From assembly GCA_047495785.1 (NCBI GenBank), contig JBLDXI010000048.1, positions 744,001 through 808,000 of the forward strand: 64,000 nt of DNA, read 5' to 3'. This DNA comes from Lepidodermella squamata. Lineage: Eukaryota > Gastrotricha. How positions within the stretch are numbered: the stretch's first letter is position 1; every line of letters begins with the position of its first letter. The translations under genes and the position numbers were made by a program. The notes beneath the pieces were generated by a model, which worked only from the letters and a program-made list of their open reading frames with translations, searched no databases and had not been told where the DNA came from. Below, one piece after another: positions 42,644 through 52,891 of the stretch.

Positions 42644-44173
42644 TCACAACGTTTTTGTTATTGGTAAGCCGATGAACATGATCAGAGGGGTCAAAACAAT
42701 AGCCACAAGGTAGATCAGGCCGAAAAAGCGATCGAAAGCTTTCGCTATTTCCCGCCATTGCTTTCGATGACCTTCCTTCCTCACCACGCTTACTTCGACC
42801 TTGGATGGGATACAGTGCAATTTGCTTGCTAAATGGAACAACATTTTCGGCGGAGGATTCTCGCCTGTTTTGCTCGCCATGACTACAACAAACGCTTGGC
42901 TTGCTAGACCAAGAAGGCCGATGTAGGACATCTAAACAAAGAGAAGGCGAGATTTTTATGGAACGAAAGGTTTTTCGGGAAAAATTATAAAATTACCATC
43001 AGGGTAATGTAGCGTGACAGCAGCGGGATACCTTCGCTAGACCTATGTAATCGAAATTCAATTCTTGTAAAATAGCTGATCAAAAGTACTTATCCTTACT
43101 TTGGTAATTCTGCCGAGATCATATTCTGGAAAAAAGGAATTATAATTCGGGTAATAAGAGTAACGAACTAACCAGAAAAACAGAATAGGCCAGTAAACAT
43201 GTGAATGATATCTCGATCTTCGGAACTTCATTTATCTGAAAGAAAATATGGTTGCTGACAGCTATAAATTCACTTAAAAATCAATTACAGGTATAAGGAA
43301 TACGACAGACTCTACAGCTGCGATCAAAAAGCTTGGGAAAATAATGTTGACGTAGTAGAAAAGCGGCCGCCTTTTGAGTAGCAGCTTGTACTGAATATTT
43401 GAAAACGGCCCAGTTTCATACTGAATGAGCGAATAGTTTGTTTTCATGTCAATCAAGGCCCACTCGCCGTTTTCAGAGTATATCTCGTTGTCTTTCATGA
43501 TAGGCGGATCACTCGGTACCAGAATTTGCTGTGCAACGTTAGAATACCAAGGCATGACGGCTATTGTACAAATTTGGTAGTCGAATGGATAGTAGGTGAG
43601 ATCTAACTGACAGGACAAGGTTAGACCGCCCTGGGGGCAGTACATTACCCTGCCGTTGCTGAATATAACCAAATGCTGATCTTTTTCCAAGTCCACATAG
43701 TTCCTGTGAGCAATTGTTTATATACGGCAGAAGGTTGGCTATTGAAACCTTACGCATTAACTACGAAAATATCAGGCCGCCAAACCATTTCGTTTGGAAT
43801 CCGAATGCCGCTCACGCAACTGTGGCTAACGGAATCATTCCACGTAAGATAGTGGTCGTACCAAATCTATTGGCTCGAAGAAATTAACCGTATTAGCATC
43901 GTATTACTTTTCCCCTACCTCGTAGATATAGACGTCGAGTATTAGCATGTTTTGCTGTTCAACAAACTCCTTGATTCCTAATATGTGGATGCGTAGGGAA
44001 ACTTCAACGGTTTCCGATGACTTGCGACGAGGCCTAGCTTGTGGTGTATAGTTTTCAAATACCATTTTGATAACATCAGCCTCAGATACAGGACACTCTT
44101 TACTGGCAGCATTCACTAACAAGATGCTAGATAAAGTCGTGACAAGTGCGAAAATCATTGCTCGTATGAACAT
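42644..44173 (-). CDS. Cys-loop ligand-gated ion channel subunit, channel D
   Basis: Exons 44173-43919, 43866-43754, 43703-43289, 43235-43173, 43125-43100, 43042-42997 and 42931-42644. The ATG at 44158 matches the start of channel C (MIFALVTTLSSILLVNA) and gives 396 residues; the upstream ATG adds five. The Cys-loop is CQLDLTYYPFDYQIC, and M2 is PKIEISFTCLLAYSVFL. The signal peptides of C and D are nearly identical, so this is a recent tandem pair. Each extracellular domain has its own set of extra cysteines (HSCVSG here, YNCVGS in C). Confidence 0.88.
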
Positions 44174-44820
44174 TTCTGTGGAAATGAATGATGGCTAGCT
44201 CATGTTCAGCGTCGCAGGCAGCGTTAGCAATATCGGAACAAACAAACTTGCTACCAATAAATTTTGCTTCACCGTTGAAATTAAAAATTAACGTTCTGTA
44301 AAAGTCGATCACCTTCTCTCCAGGAAAACAGCTCAACTTTGAATATAAGTGATCGATATTTTTTCAAAAATATCAGAACAAATTGCTTTCTGTTTATACG
44401 GATAACGGCTAACTATGCGCTGGTTTCCAAGACCCTAATTGCCAATAATTGAAAAGATTCAGTGATTAAACCTTGAACGTCACTTTAGCGGAGGAAATAT
44501 GCAGACTTTAGAACGTAAAGGCATTATGAAAATCGTTATCCTATTAACCAGGCCTTTAGCTCGCATTGGACTTTGCCTGACCTTATAAAAGTCCTGATAT
44601 GAAGTCCACTAAAAACGAGATAGTAACGCGTAAACCAGCTTTCACAGACCATTTTTTTAATGAATGCTTCATTTTTTTGCATTAGACTTGAATGAATGAC
44701 GACTCGAGCGTAACCGTATCTCATCGTGAACAATGATTTTAACAAACCCCTATTTTTCGGAATTCTCAAAATTGCTTGATTATTACTATACTTTATTTTA
44801 ATCCATGGTAGGCTATTGAA
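44174..44820. other. Divergent intergenic region between channel D and AKR9
   Basis: A TATA-like TATAAAAG lies at 44584-44591 on the plus strand; if it serves AKR9 the 5' UTR is about 200 nt. Confidence 0.4.
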
Positions 44821-45774
44821 ATGTCCCAAATTTTGAAAAAATTGAATTCGGGCTACGACTGCCCAATGCTTGGCTACGGCACTTACATGGCCACAAATCC
44901 TGACGAGCTTAAAGCCGCAGTTAAAGCTGCAATCAAAGCCGGTTACCGCCACATTGATACAGCTCAAGGCTACGGCAATGAAGCCATTATCGGAGAAGCC
45001 TTGGCCGAAATCTACCATGAAGGAATTGTTAAGCGAGAAGATTTGTTCATTACTACCAAGCTATGGCTAAATCATTATCGGCCTGATTTGGTAATTGATC
45101 AAATCAAGCGGCAACTTGCCAGCTTGCAAACGACTTACATCGACCTGTATTTGCTTCACTTTCCTGTTCCTTTAAAATACGTCAACGAAAAGGAGCTGGT
45201 TACAATTGAAAATGGTAAAGTTGTCTTCGATATGGGCTTCACATTCGAGGCAACTTGGGCCAAGTTGGAGGAGGCGGTTGGTCTTGGCCTGCTACGCTCG
45301 ATTGGTGTTTCTAATTTCACCGCAGCCCAGCTGGAACGGTTGGTGAAAGTGGCTAAAATCAAGCCCGCGATGAACCAGTGTGAAATGCATCCGATTTTCC
45401 AACAGACCGAGCTGGTTGAGGCATGCCATAAGCACGGCATTGACTTCACAGCCTATTCTCCGTTTGGCAACCCAGGTCATCAGACTAAGAAGAAGCTGGG
45501 GCTTTTTGAAAATCCGATTCTGGTCGAAATCGGAGCAAAACACGGCAAATCGCCCGCTCAAGTTGTTTTGAGATGGATGGTTCAGCGTGGGGTTTTTGCT
45601 ATTCCGAAGAGTGTTACACCGGCAAGAATTGAACAAAACTTCGACATCTGGAATTTTGAACTCAGCGCGGATGATATGGCCAAGATCAAGACTTTGGACG
45701 AGAATTTGCGCTGCGATTGGTGGGACATGCCTGGCCTAAGCGAACATCCGGATTACCCCTTTGAAAAGAAGTAA
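44821..45774 (+). CDS. Aldo-keto reductase, AKR9 (intronless, plus strand)
   Basis: Single exon, 317 residues; the only intronless copy on the plus strand. Tetrad Asp46/Tyr51/Lys80/His113. A longer loop after the catalytic His region (YVNEKELVTIENGKVVFDMG) is shared in position only with AKR10. The family signature GVSNFN is GVSNFT here. The protein ends FEKK without the SC tail found in nearly all other copies. Confidence 0.93.
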   Translation: MSQILKKLNSGYDCPMLGYGTYMATNPDELKAAVKAAIKAGYRHIDTAQGYGNEAIIGEALAEIYHEGIVKREDLFITTKLWLNHYRPDLVIDQIKRQLASLQTTYIDLYLLHFPVPLKYVNEKELVTIENGKVVFDMGFTFEATWAKLEEAVGLGLLRSIGVSNFTAAQLERLVKVAKIKPAMNQCEMHPIFQQTELVEACHKHGIDFTAYSPFGNPGHQTKKKLGLFENPILVEIGAKHGKSPAQVVLRWMVQRGVFAIPKSVTPARIEQNFDIWNFELSADDMAKIKTLDENLRCDWWDMPGLSEHPDYPFEKK

Positions 45775-46110
45775 TAAATGACAAGAAAATCAAGCTTGTA
45801 GTTGATCATCAACAAAATAAATGAATACTTTGAATTATTAATTGTCTTTTGTTATACACTACGGATAATTAGCCCAATCGCTCATGACTGATGAACATTT
45901 TTTAATTGATTGCTTCCCGAATTCCGGTCTTAGATAGGTGGATTCAAAAAAATAATGATGCCTTATTTACGACTTCAAGTTGACAACTGAATTTAATCGT
46001 GAAATGTAACTTCTAGCTTCTAGCACTCAAAAACAAAGCTGATTATCATTAATTCCATTATCATTGAGGGAAATCAGTCTGCCACATCTGGTGATTCATT
46101 AATAGTCCTG
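45775..46110. other. Convergent intergenic gap between AKR9 and AKR10
   Basis: AAATAAATGAATA near 45815 could include a polyadenylation signal; nothing else is seen. Confidence 0.35.
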
Positions 46111-47082
46111 TCAACAACTGCTCTTGCTGGTGAACGGGAAATCAGGATGCTCATTCAGCCCAGGATTCAAATCCCACCAGACACAACGCTCATCAACATC
46201 CATCGCCTTGATCTTGGCCATATCCTCAGCGCTCAGTTCAAAGTTCCAGATGTCGAAATTCTCGGCAACTCGAGCTGGCGTAACACTTTTCGGGATAGCG
46301 AAAATGCCAAGCTGGATCTGCCAACGAAGAATGACCTGGCCAGGCTTCTTGCCGTATTTAGCCCCGATTTCAATCAAATTAGGATTGTCGAAAACATTCA
46401 GCTGCTTGCGACCAGGTACCTTGAAACCAGGGTTCCCGAATGAAGAATAAGCCGTGAAATCGATTCCATACTTATGGCAGGCCTCGATGAGCTTGGTCTG
46501 TTGGAAAAACGGGTGCATTTCACACTGGTTCATAGCCGGCTTAATCTTCGCAGCCTTGACCAATCGCTCGATTTGGGCGACGTTAAAGTTCGAAACGCCA
46601 ATCGATCGAACGAGGCCGAGGCCAACAGCTTCCTCCAATTTAGCATAGGTCGCCTCGAACTTCAAATCAAGATTGACCGCAGCTTTACCATCTTTCATCG
46701 GGAATCCATTTTCGTGACTTTCAAACGTCAACGGGACTGGGAAATGCATCAGGTACAGGTCGATGTATGTCGTCCTAAGGGCGGCGAGTTGCTTCTTGAT
46801 TTGTTCAATCACAAGTTCCGGCTGAAAATGGCTGATCCACAGCTTTGTCGTGATGAACACGTCCTCTCGCTTGACAACGCCTTCCTTATAGAGATTGTCC
46901 AAAATTTCGCCAATCAGCCCTTCGTTTCCATAAGCCTGGGCGGTATCAATGTGGCGGTAACCGGATTTGATAGCCGCTGTTAAAGCAGTTCTCAACTCTT
47001 CAGGGTCTTTGGCTAGATAGGTTCCATAGCCTAGAGTTGGGCATTCATAGCCAGAGTTCAGCTTTTTGGTTAAGGAGGGCAT
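46111..47082 (-). CDS. Aldo-keto reductase, AKR10 (intronless)
   Basis: Single exon, 323 residues, the longest copy. The extra length is in the loop after His113 (TFESHENGFPMKDGKAAVNL). Tetrad Asp46/Tyr51/Lys80/His113. It shares with AKR12 and AKR13 the segments DFTAYSSFGNPGF (Ser-Ser for Ser-Pro), LRWQIQLGIFAIPKS and NEHPDFPF-like tails, so the three form a subgroup. It ends KSSC. Confidence 0.93.
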   Translation of the reverse strand: MPSLTKKLNSGYECPTLGYGTYLAKDPEELRTALTAAIKSGYRHIDTAQAYGNEGLIGEILDNLYKEGVVKREDVFITTKLWISHFQPELVIEQIKKQLAALRTTYIDLYLMHFPVPLTFESHENGFPMKDGKAAVNLDLKFEATYAKLEEAVGLGLVRSIGVSNFNVAQIERLVKAAKIKPAMNQCEMHPFFQQTKLIEACHKYGIDFTAYSSFGNPGFKVPGRKQLNVFDNPNLIEIGAKYGKKPGQVILRWQIQLGIFAIPKSVTPARVAENFDIWNFELSAEDMAKIKAMDVDERCVWWDLNPGLNEHPDFPFTSKSSC

Positions 47083-47331
47083 TTTTTTGGAAAATTAATG
47101 ATGGATGAAAATACGGATAATAAAGAACAATTTATAGTAAAATTAATTGATAACGCTATCAGCAAAATTTAATCAGCTGCCTCTTTGATAAGCACAATGC
47201 CCATAGAGAAAATTCCAGAAAATTGTTTATCATTTATTTTCAATTAATTAATTTCATTTTTCATCAGCTCAATTTCTATTTTATTGAAGAGCAATGAGGT
47301 TAGGACTAGAATTTAATTTCACAATTTTTAT

Positions 47332-48138
47332 TTAATTTTCATTCCCATCCAGAGCTTTGATTCTCTCCATTTCTTCATCGCTGAGTTCGAAATTCCAAAT
47401 ATCGAAGCAATCGGCAATTTTCGCGCGATTTACAGTTTTCGGGATGTCGAAAATGCCCATTTGAACCTTCCAACGCAGGATGACTTGAAACGGCTTCTTG
47501 CCATGTTTTTCCGCAATTTCAACAAGGGTCGGATTTTCGAACACTTTGATCCTTTGCCCGTAGTTGTAGCCTGTGAAACCGATTCCGGCTTGGTGGTGGT
47601 ATTCAATCAATTTTCGATGCTGCGAAAACACATGCATTGCAAACTGGTTCATGGCTGGTTTAATTTTCGCGATTCTCAGCAATTTTTCGAGGCTTTCGAT
47701 ATCGAAATTCGAGACTCCGACCGAGCGAATTAATCCAAGCCCAACCGCCTCCTCAAATTTAGCCCAAATAGCCGAGAAATCAAGCTCTGATGATGGGAGA
47801 TGAAGAAGGTAAAGGTCGATGTAGCTAATTTTAAGTTTTTCCATCTGTTTCTTGATTTGACCGATCACTTCCTCGGGTTTAACAGATCCAAGCGTGATTT
47901 TTGTGGTGATGAAGATTTCTTCTCGTCTGACAGCGCCTTCTTTGAAAATTTCTTCCAGAATTTCGCCGATAATGTGTTCATTTTCGTAGTCTTGAGCCGT
48001 GTCGATGAGACGATAGCCAGCTTTAATAGCGGTTTTGATTGCGGTTTTCAACTCGGCTGGATCTTTGGTTCCACAGGTCCCGAACCCCATGACAGGGCAA
48101 TCGTAGCCAGAGTTTAATTTCTTAATTATTTGAGCCAT
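47332..48138 (-). CDS. Short, divergent aldo-keto reductase, AKR11
   Basis: Single exon, 268 residues, 45-55 shorter than its neighbours. Missing parts: about 15 residues after the catalytic His (LLHLPSSELDFSAIWAKFEE), part of the substrate loop (TGYNYGQRIKVFENP replaces the GNPG loop), and the last 24 or so residues (it stops at LDGNEN). The tetrad Asp46/Tyr51/Lys80/His113 is kept. The NQCEMH strand reads NQFAMH and IPKSVTPAR reads IPKTVNRAK, so the usual cofactor-contacting Ser and Arg are changed. The clean frame suggests a functional but altered protein; loss of the C-terminal loop should widen the substrate pocket (inference). Confidence 0.87.
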   Translation of the reverse strand: MAQIIKKLNSGYDCPVMGFGTCGTKDPAELKTAIKTAIKAGYRLIDTAQDYENEHIIGEILEEIFKEGAVRREEIFITTKITLGSVKPEEVIGQIKKQMEKLKISYIDLYLLHLPSSELDFSAIWAKFEEAVGLGLIRSVGVSNFDIESLEKLLRIAKIKPAMNQFAMHVFSQHRKLIEYHHQAGIGFTGYNYGQRIKVFENPTLVEIAEKHGKKPFQVILRWKVQMGIFDIPKTVNRAKIADCFDIWNFELSDEEMERIKALDGNEN

Positions 48139-48841
48139 TTATTGGAAAAGGGTGACCTATTAAATAAGTAAGGAAGGCTTTTAGATTAATTTTATTGCTT
48201 GTAATAGTATTAGGCTTAATTACGAGCGTGTTTTATGAGTTTAAAAGCTGCTGGTTTATAGTAGTCATTACGCGCACTGCATGCAATGTTATCTACGCAC
48301 CAAACCCATTGACAGAAAAAAATACGAGAAAATAAATAATGAAGCGTAAATTGTAATGGTAGTGACGGGCAAAAAATAATAATGAAAAATATAATGAAAT
48401 TCTGCTGAAATAATTGCCATGAAATGGATTATGTCGATTGGGCCTAAAATGGCGGAATTAATTAACTATAAGAAAATAATGAAAAGAATTGCATGGATTC
48501 AGTATCAAAATTCCTCTTAAAACGGCGAAGCAGGAAAAATTCAATCAAATCAAAGCCGTGATGAACCTTTAATTAATTTAAAGAATTCTTCGGAAAAAGT
48601 TCCGTACAATTTTTTGAAATATTTGAAAAGCTGCAGCTGTAACTGTTGAAAGACTGATCAGCCTGTTATTTCAGCTTTTCAAAACCACCAAAAATTACCC
48701 TCTTTCATGTTTCGAAACTTTTGGAATGGTCGCACTAAACAGTTTAGAGTGGCGATCTTATATTCAGACAATTATTGACAGTGCTGCTTGAGATAAGATT
48801 CAGTTTAGTCATTATTCCACGAGTCATTATTTCGACATCGT
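48139..48841. other. Intergenic; the last 150 bases are duplicated at 50.85-50.95 kb
   Basis: Sequence from about 48728 to 48841 (AATTATTGACAGTGCTGCTT) recurs before the stop of AKR13, showing that the 3' flank was duplicated together with AKR12/AKR13. No gene is seen. Confidence 0.5.
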
Positions 48842-49795
48842 TTAGCAACTTTCTTTGCTGATAAACGGAAAATCCTGATGCTCCCTGAGTGCCAGGTCGA
48901 TCACCCACCAAATTATCCGTTCATTCTCATCCAACGCCTTGATCTTCGCCATATCCTCGGCACTCAGTTCGAAGTTCCAGATGTCAAAATTCTCGGCAAC
49001 TCGAGCCGGCGTTACACTTTTCGGGATAGCGAAGATTCCGAGCTGGATCTGCCAGCGTAAAATGACTTGTCCAGGCTTTTTGCCGTACTTTGCCCCAATC
49101 TCCAACAAAGTCGGATTATCAAATACATTGAACTGTTTCTTACCCGGGTGGTTGAATCCAGGGTTCCCGAATGAAGAATAAGCCGTGAAATCAACGCCAT
49201 GTTTATGACAGGCTGCAATGAGCTTCGTTTGTTGAAAAAATGGGTGCATCTCACACTGGTTCATAGCCGGCTTGATCTTCGCAGCCTTAACCAATCGCTC
49301 GATTTGGGCGACGTTAAAGTTCGAGACTCCAATCGATCGAACGAGGCCGAGGCCGACAGCTTCCTCCAATTTAGCATAGGTCGCCTCAAAGGTTGCCTCC
49401 TTATCAATCGGAGGTTGTTGAGGCAACGGGTCGGACCATTTGTAAGGTACAGGGAAGTGCATCAAGTACAGATCGATGTAGGTTGTTCTCAGACTCTTCA
49501 GTTGCTTCTTGATTTGATCGATAACCACCCGAGGGTCGAAGTGGCTGAGCCACAGCTTCGTCGTGATGAAAAGATCGTCACGTTTTACAACTCCTTCTTT
49601 GTAGAGGTCGTCTAAAATTTCGCCGATCAGGTCTTCATTCCCGTAAAGTTGCGCGGTATCAATGTGGCGGTAACCGGATTTAATAGCGGCGTTTAGGCCG
49701 TTTCTCAGCTCGACTGGATCCTCTGATAGCCAAGTGCCGTAGCCAAGCTGCGGGCACTCAAAGCCCGAGTTCAACTTCTTAACCGCTGGATTCAT
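48842..49795 (-). CDS. Aldo-keto reductase, AKR12 (intronless)
   Basis: Single exon. The frame opens at 49819, but the ATG at 49795 (MNPAVKKLNSGFECP) gives the family's N-terminal spacing and 317 residues. Tetrad Asp46/Tyr51/Lys80/His113. It is very close to AKR13 in the loop VPYKWSDPLPQQPPIDKEA and the tail SKESC. It belongs to the tandem pair AKR12-AKR13, whose repeat unit is about 2.1 kb including both flanks. Confidence 0.93.
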   Translation of the reverse strand: MNPAVKKLNSGFECPQLGYGTWLSEDPVELRNGLNAAIKSGYRHIDTAQLYGNEDLIGEILDDLYKEGVVKRDDLFITTKLWLSHFDPRVVIDQIKKQLKSLRTTYIDLYLMHFPVPYKWSDPLPQQPPIDKEATFEATYAKLEEAVGLGLVRSIGVSNFNVAQIERLVKAAKIKPAMNQCEMHPFFQQTKLIAACHKHGVDFTAYSSFGNPGFNHPGKKQFNVFDNPTLLEIGAKYGKKPGQVILRWQIQLGIFAIPKSVTPARVAENFDIWNFELSAEDMAKIKALDENERIIWWVIDLALREHQDFPFISKESC

Positions 49796-50952
49796 AGATA
49801 AACTTATCCCTAAAATCAAATGTGGTTGAATACAGTTTCGGACATTAGTTTTAAAGGGTGCGTAAGAGATGTACCCTACCTTTCTTAACCAAATATCGCT
49901 TCTAATTGTTGGGAAAGAATATACACACGCTCTATCTCACGCTGTGGAAAATAGCAGTAGGCTTTTTGCTACGAATAATAAGAAATCCAGGCACGACTTT
50001 CGTTAATTACTTCTCGAAAATAGCCGCCGGTATGTTATTGCCCAAGACATTATTAAACACCAATTTCATTATGACAGCGAGGTAATTGTCGGTGTGAGAT
50101 TAATATCGCTAGACAGGTGATGAGTGCACAGTGAATCACGTAGTGGTGTTCACGTTAAGGTAAGCTCATGCAGGCAGGCGAGTGATGGGGTCACCAAAAA
50201 CACCGACCGCGTAGCCCATATCGGCACCGGCTAATCGAACCTAGTCGAACCAGTTTTAGCTTGGTCAAACCTAGTCGAATCTAGCCGAAGCTGTTTTGGC
50301 CTGTTTGAACCTTTCGACACCACTTAGTCGAACCTAGTCGAACGTCTTGAGATAAGATCAAACATTTTCGGGCGTGGTTGAACTTGCCCGAAAATTTTTG
50401 AGGACTTCGCGCGATATGAGGAATTAGTTCGACCAGGTTGGTCTAATGCATGTTAAGGATTTTTGTATACAACTCCGATGCTTTTTAATCCTGGCCGAAT
50501 TATGTCGAATAAAGTGTTAGGCTTGGTTCGGCCCACGATTTGGACGGCATTTTCGTATTTGAATGGACTTGGCGAAAGTTTGTCAAACTCCCAAAAGATG
50601 CTAAGATGCTACGCCACATGGTCAGCTGATTCATCCAGCGTTCGGAGGTGGAAGTAAACAAAATTCGATTATTTATTTGTTTGTTTCGAGGCGGTTTCAG
50701 TTGACGGATTCAGATAGGTTATTTTGCTCAGCCCGATTTTAAAATTAATGGAAAATCTGCCTATTTTCCTTTCAATGGCCTCAATGCTTTCAATGCCACA
50801 TTAAAAGATGAGCATCTTTGATTTTTCAATAAATTAAAATAGTTGCTCTAAACACCGAGTTGCAATCTTTTATTCAGATAATTATTGACAGTGCTGCTTC
50901 ATATCACATAGTTACAGTTCATGTTCGAGAGTCATTATTATTTCAACAGAGT
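49796..50952. other. Intergenic: duplicated AKR promoter region and a CTAGTCGAAC-type repeat
   Basis: Bases about 49850-50030 match 51965-52165, 58540-58750 and 63800-63990 (GTGGAAAATA, AnGCACGA). The repeat at 50231-50350 is listed separately. Confidence 0.5.
50231..50350. repeat. Short degenerate tandem repeat, CTAGTCGAAC type
   Basis: The motif (A)CCTAGTCGAA recurs at least five times with spacers that are themselves variants (TAGCCGAAGCTGTTTTGGCC). No coding sense was found. Confidence 0.6.
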
Positions 50953-51906
50953 TTAGCAACTTTCTTTGCTGACAAACGGGTAATCCGGGTGATCCTTCAA
51001 AGTCGGGTCGTACACCCACCAGATCACACGTTCATTCTCATCCAACGCCTTGACCTTCGCCATATCCTCGGCAGTCAGTTCGAAGTTCCAAATGTCGAAA
51101 TTCTCGGCAACTCGAGCTGGCGTTACACTTTTCGGGATAGCGAAGATTCCGAGCTGGATCTGCCAGCGAAGAATGACCTGACCAGGCTTCTTGCCGTACT
51201 TGGCCCCAATCTCCAATAGAGTCGGATTTTCAAAGACATTGAACTGTTTCTTACCCGGATGATTGAATCCAGGGTTCCCAAATGAAGAGTAAGCCGTGAA
51301 ATCAACGCCATGTTTATGACAGGCCTCAATGAGTTTGGCCTGTTGGAAAAACGGGTGCATTTCACACTGGTTCATAGCCGGCTTGATCTTAGCCACCTTG
51401 ACCAGTCGCTCGATTTGGGCAACGTTGAAGTTCGAGACTCCAATGGATCGAACGAGGCCGAGACCGACAGCTTCTTCCAATTTAGCATAGGTCGCCTCGA
51501 ACGTAGCTTCCTTGTCAATCGGAGGCTGCTGAGGCAACGGGTCAGACCATTTGTAAGGAACAGGGAAGTGCATCAGGTACAGATCGATGTAGGTCGTCCT
51601 CAGGCTCTTGAGTTGCTTCTTGATTTGATCGATAATCACCCGAGGGTCGAAATGGCTGAGCCAAAGTTTAGTCGTGATGAACAAATCCTCACGTTTTACA
51701 ACACCCTCCTTGTAGAGGTCGTCTAAAATTTCGCCGATCAGGTCTTCGTTTCCGTAGGCTTGGGCGGTGTCAATGTGGCGGTAACCGGCTTTGACAGCGG
51801 CGGTTAGGCCGTTTCTCAGCTCGGATGGGTCCTTTGACAGCCAAGTGCCGTAGCCAAGCTGCGGGCAGGCAAAGCCCGAGTTAAGCTTCTTAGTCGCAGG
51901 AGCCAT
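50953..51906 (-). CDS. Aldo-keto reductase, AKR13 (intronless)
   Basis: Single exon, 317 residues, tetrad Asp46/Tyr51/Lys80/His113. Compared with AKR12 most differences are in the last 30 residues (VIWWVYDPTLKDHPDYPFV). Start MAPATKKLNSGFACP. Its upstream region is the best preserved of four copies of the same promoter-containing sequence in the window. Confidence 0.93.
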   Translation of the reverse strand: MAPATKKLNSGFACPQLGYGTWLSKDPSELRNGLTAAVKAGYRHIDTAQAYGNEDLIGEILDDLYKEGVVKREDLFITTKLWLSHFDPRVIIDQIKKQLKSLRTTYIDLYLMHFPVPYKWSDPLPQQPPIDKEATFEATYAKLEEAVGLGLVRSIGVSNFNVAQIERLVKVAKIKPAMNQCEMHPFFQQAKLIEACHKHGVDFTAYSSFGNPGFNHPGKKQFNVFENPTLLEIGAKYGKKPGQVILRWQIQLGIFAIPKSVTPARVAENFDIWNFELTAEDMAKVKALDENERVIWWVYDPTLKDHPDYPFVSKESC

Positions 51907-51949
51907 AGCGAAGTTAAATCTCTAAAAAATTACAACTGTTGTTGTTAAA

Positions 51950-52200
51950 AGGCCGAAGAAAATTGCTTTCAGAGGGTGTGAGAAATTCACCCTAATTTCT
52001 TGACTAAAAAATGCCCTATACGCCGCAAGGACAGAATCTTTCGAGACGGAAAAAAAATACACACACACACGATATTTTATTCATTAAAGGAGTGCGTAGT
52101 GGAAAATATTTCTGCTAAAAAAATCGAGGCACGAGCTGCGTTCATTACAGTCCTAACGTAAATATAGTGAATAACGACCAGCCTCAGCATGTTTTTCTAA
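51950..52200 (-). promoter_or_regulatory. AKR13 upstream region, one of four related copies
   Basis: Shared landmarks with 49850-50030, 58540-58790 and 63800-63990: GGGTGTGAGAAATTC, a (CA)n stretch in ACACACACAC, GAGTGCGTAGTGGAAAAT and GGCACGAGCTGCGTTCATTA. The landmarks stay in the same order even where the gene behind them is gone. A core promoter and responsive elements are likely here, but no specific site is proven. Confidence 0.5.
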
Positions 52201-52266
52201 TCGAAAATCAGTGCCGGATAATGTCACCTGATTTTGCTTCTGAAATTATTCGGATAAATAGCGAAA

Positions 52267-52600
52267 ATGCTCTTCAAGGTCGTTGTTGCCTTCATTTTCT
52301 TCGTTGTCATTGAACTCGATGCTTCGCCTACCGCTGATGATGAGATACGTAAGTACATAATTATTCAATTTATAGACGTGAACACCAAACTGTTCCGCAG
52401 TGGACTCTAATCATAGGTGGCGGATCGACGAAGGAAGGTGATTGCCAGCAGAAGTTAGGAGCCGGCGGTAATGCTTATGATTTATAATGGCCAAGAAGTA
52501 GAGAGAGAAGTAATTCGACTATGCATCAATTATGATTCAGATCGCGATGAGCTTTGCTGCGAAAATATATCAATAAAGAATAAAGCATGCAATCTTCGAC
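52267..52600 (+). CDS. Small secreted peptide gene, copy B
   Basis: Exon 1 (52267-52348) encodes a signal peptide (MLFKVVVAFIFFVVIELDAS). Exon 2 starts at about 52402 after a 53-nt intron and stops quickly, giving about 40 residues; an alternative exon-2 frame is open for longer and contains GDCQQKLGAGGNAYDL. AATAAA lies at 52572-52577. The whole unit, including the 3' end, is paralogous to 53525, and the first exon also to the transposon-split PAN gene at 22130. Function unknown. Confidence 0.5.
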
Positions 52601-52891
52601 GAAGGATACTGTAGAGCGTGGTCTTATTTCGGAAAAACGAGTTTTTCGGGCTTTGGTGAACGAATTATTTGACGCGCTTTGCGCCAAAAGATGCGTCTTG
52701 AAAAACTGTTTAACCTGATGCATTTTAATCCTGGTAAAAATATACCTTCTCCCACAAATGTTTTCACTCTCGATGAATAATTTCGCCACACATAAAGGTA
52801 CTGCAGTGTCAGATTCCTCCCTTTCTTATTTATGACCCTCAGCCTGTATTTTTTTCCATACATTTTTCACCAAAGTTCATCATTACAGCAA

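Noticed and set aside
46474-46983. Long antisense open frames across AKR genes (also 45292-45636, 47800-48117, 49199-49615, 51310-51726, 19907-20230)
   Set aside because: They lie exactly opposite conserved AKR codons in several paralogs and have no motif or start context; codon bias of the sense gene explains them.
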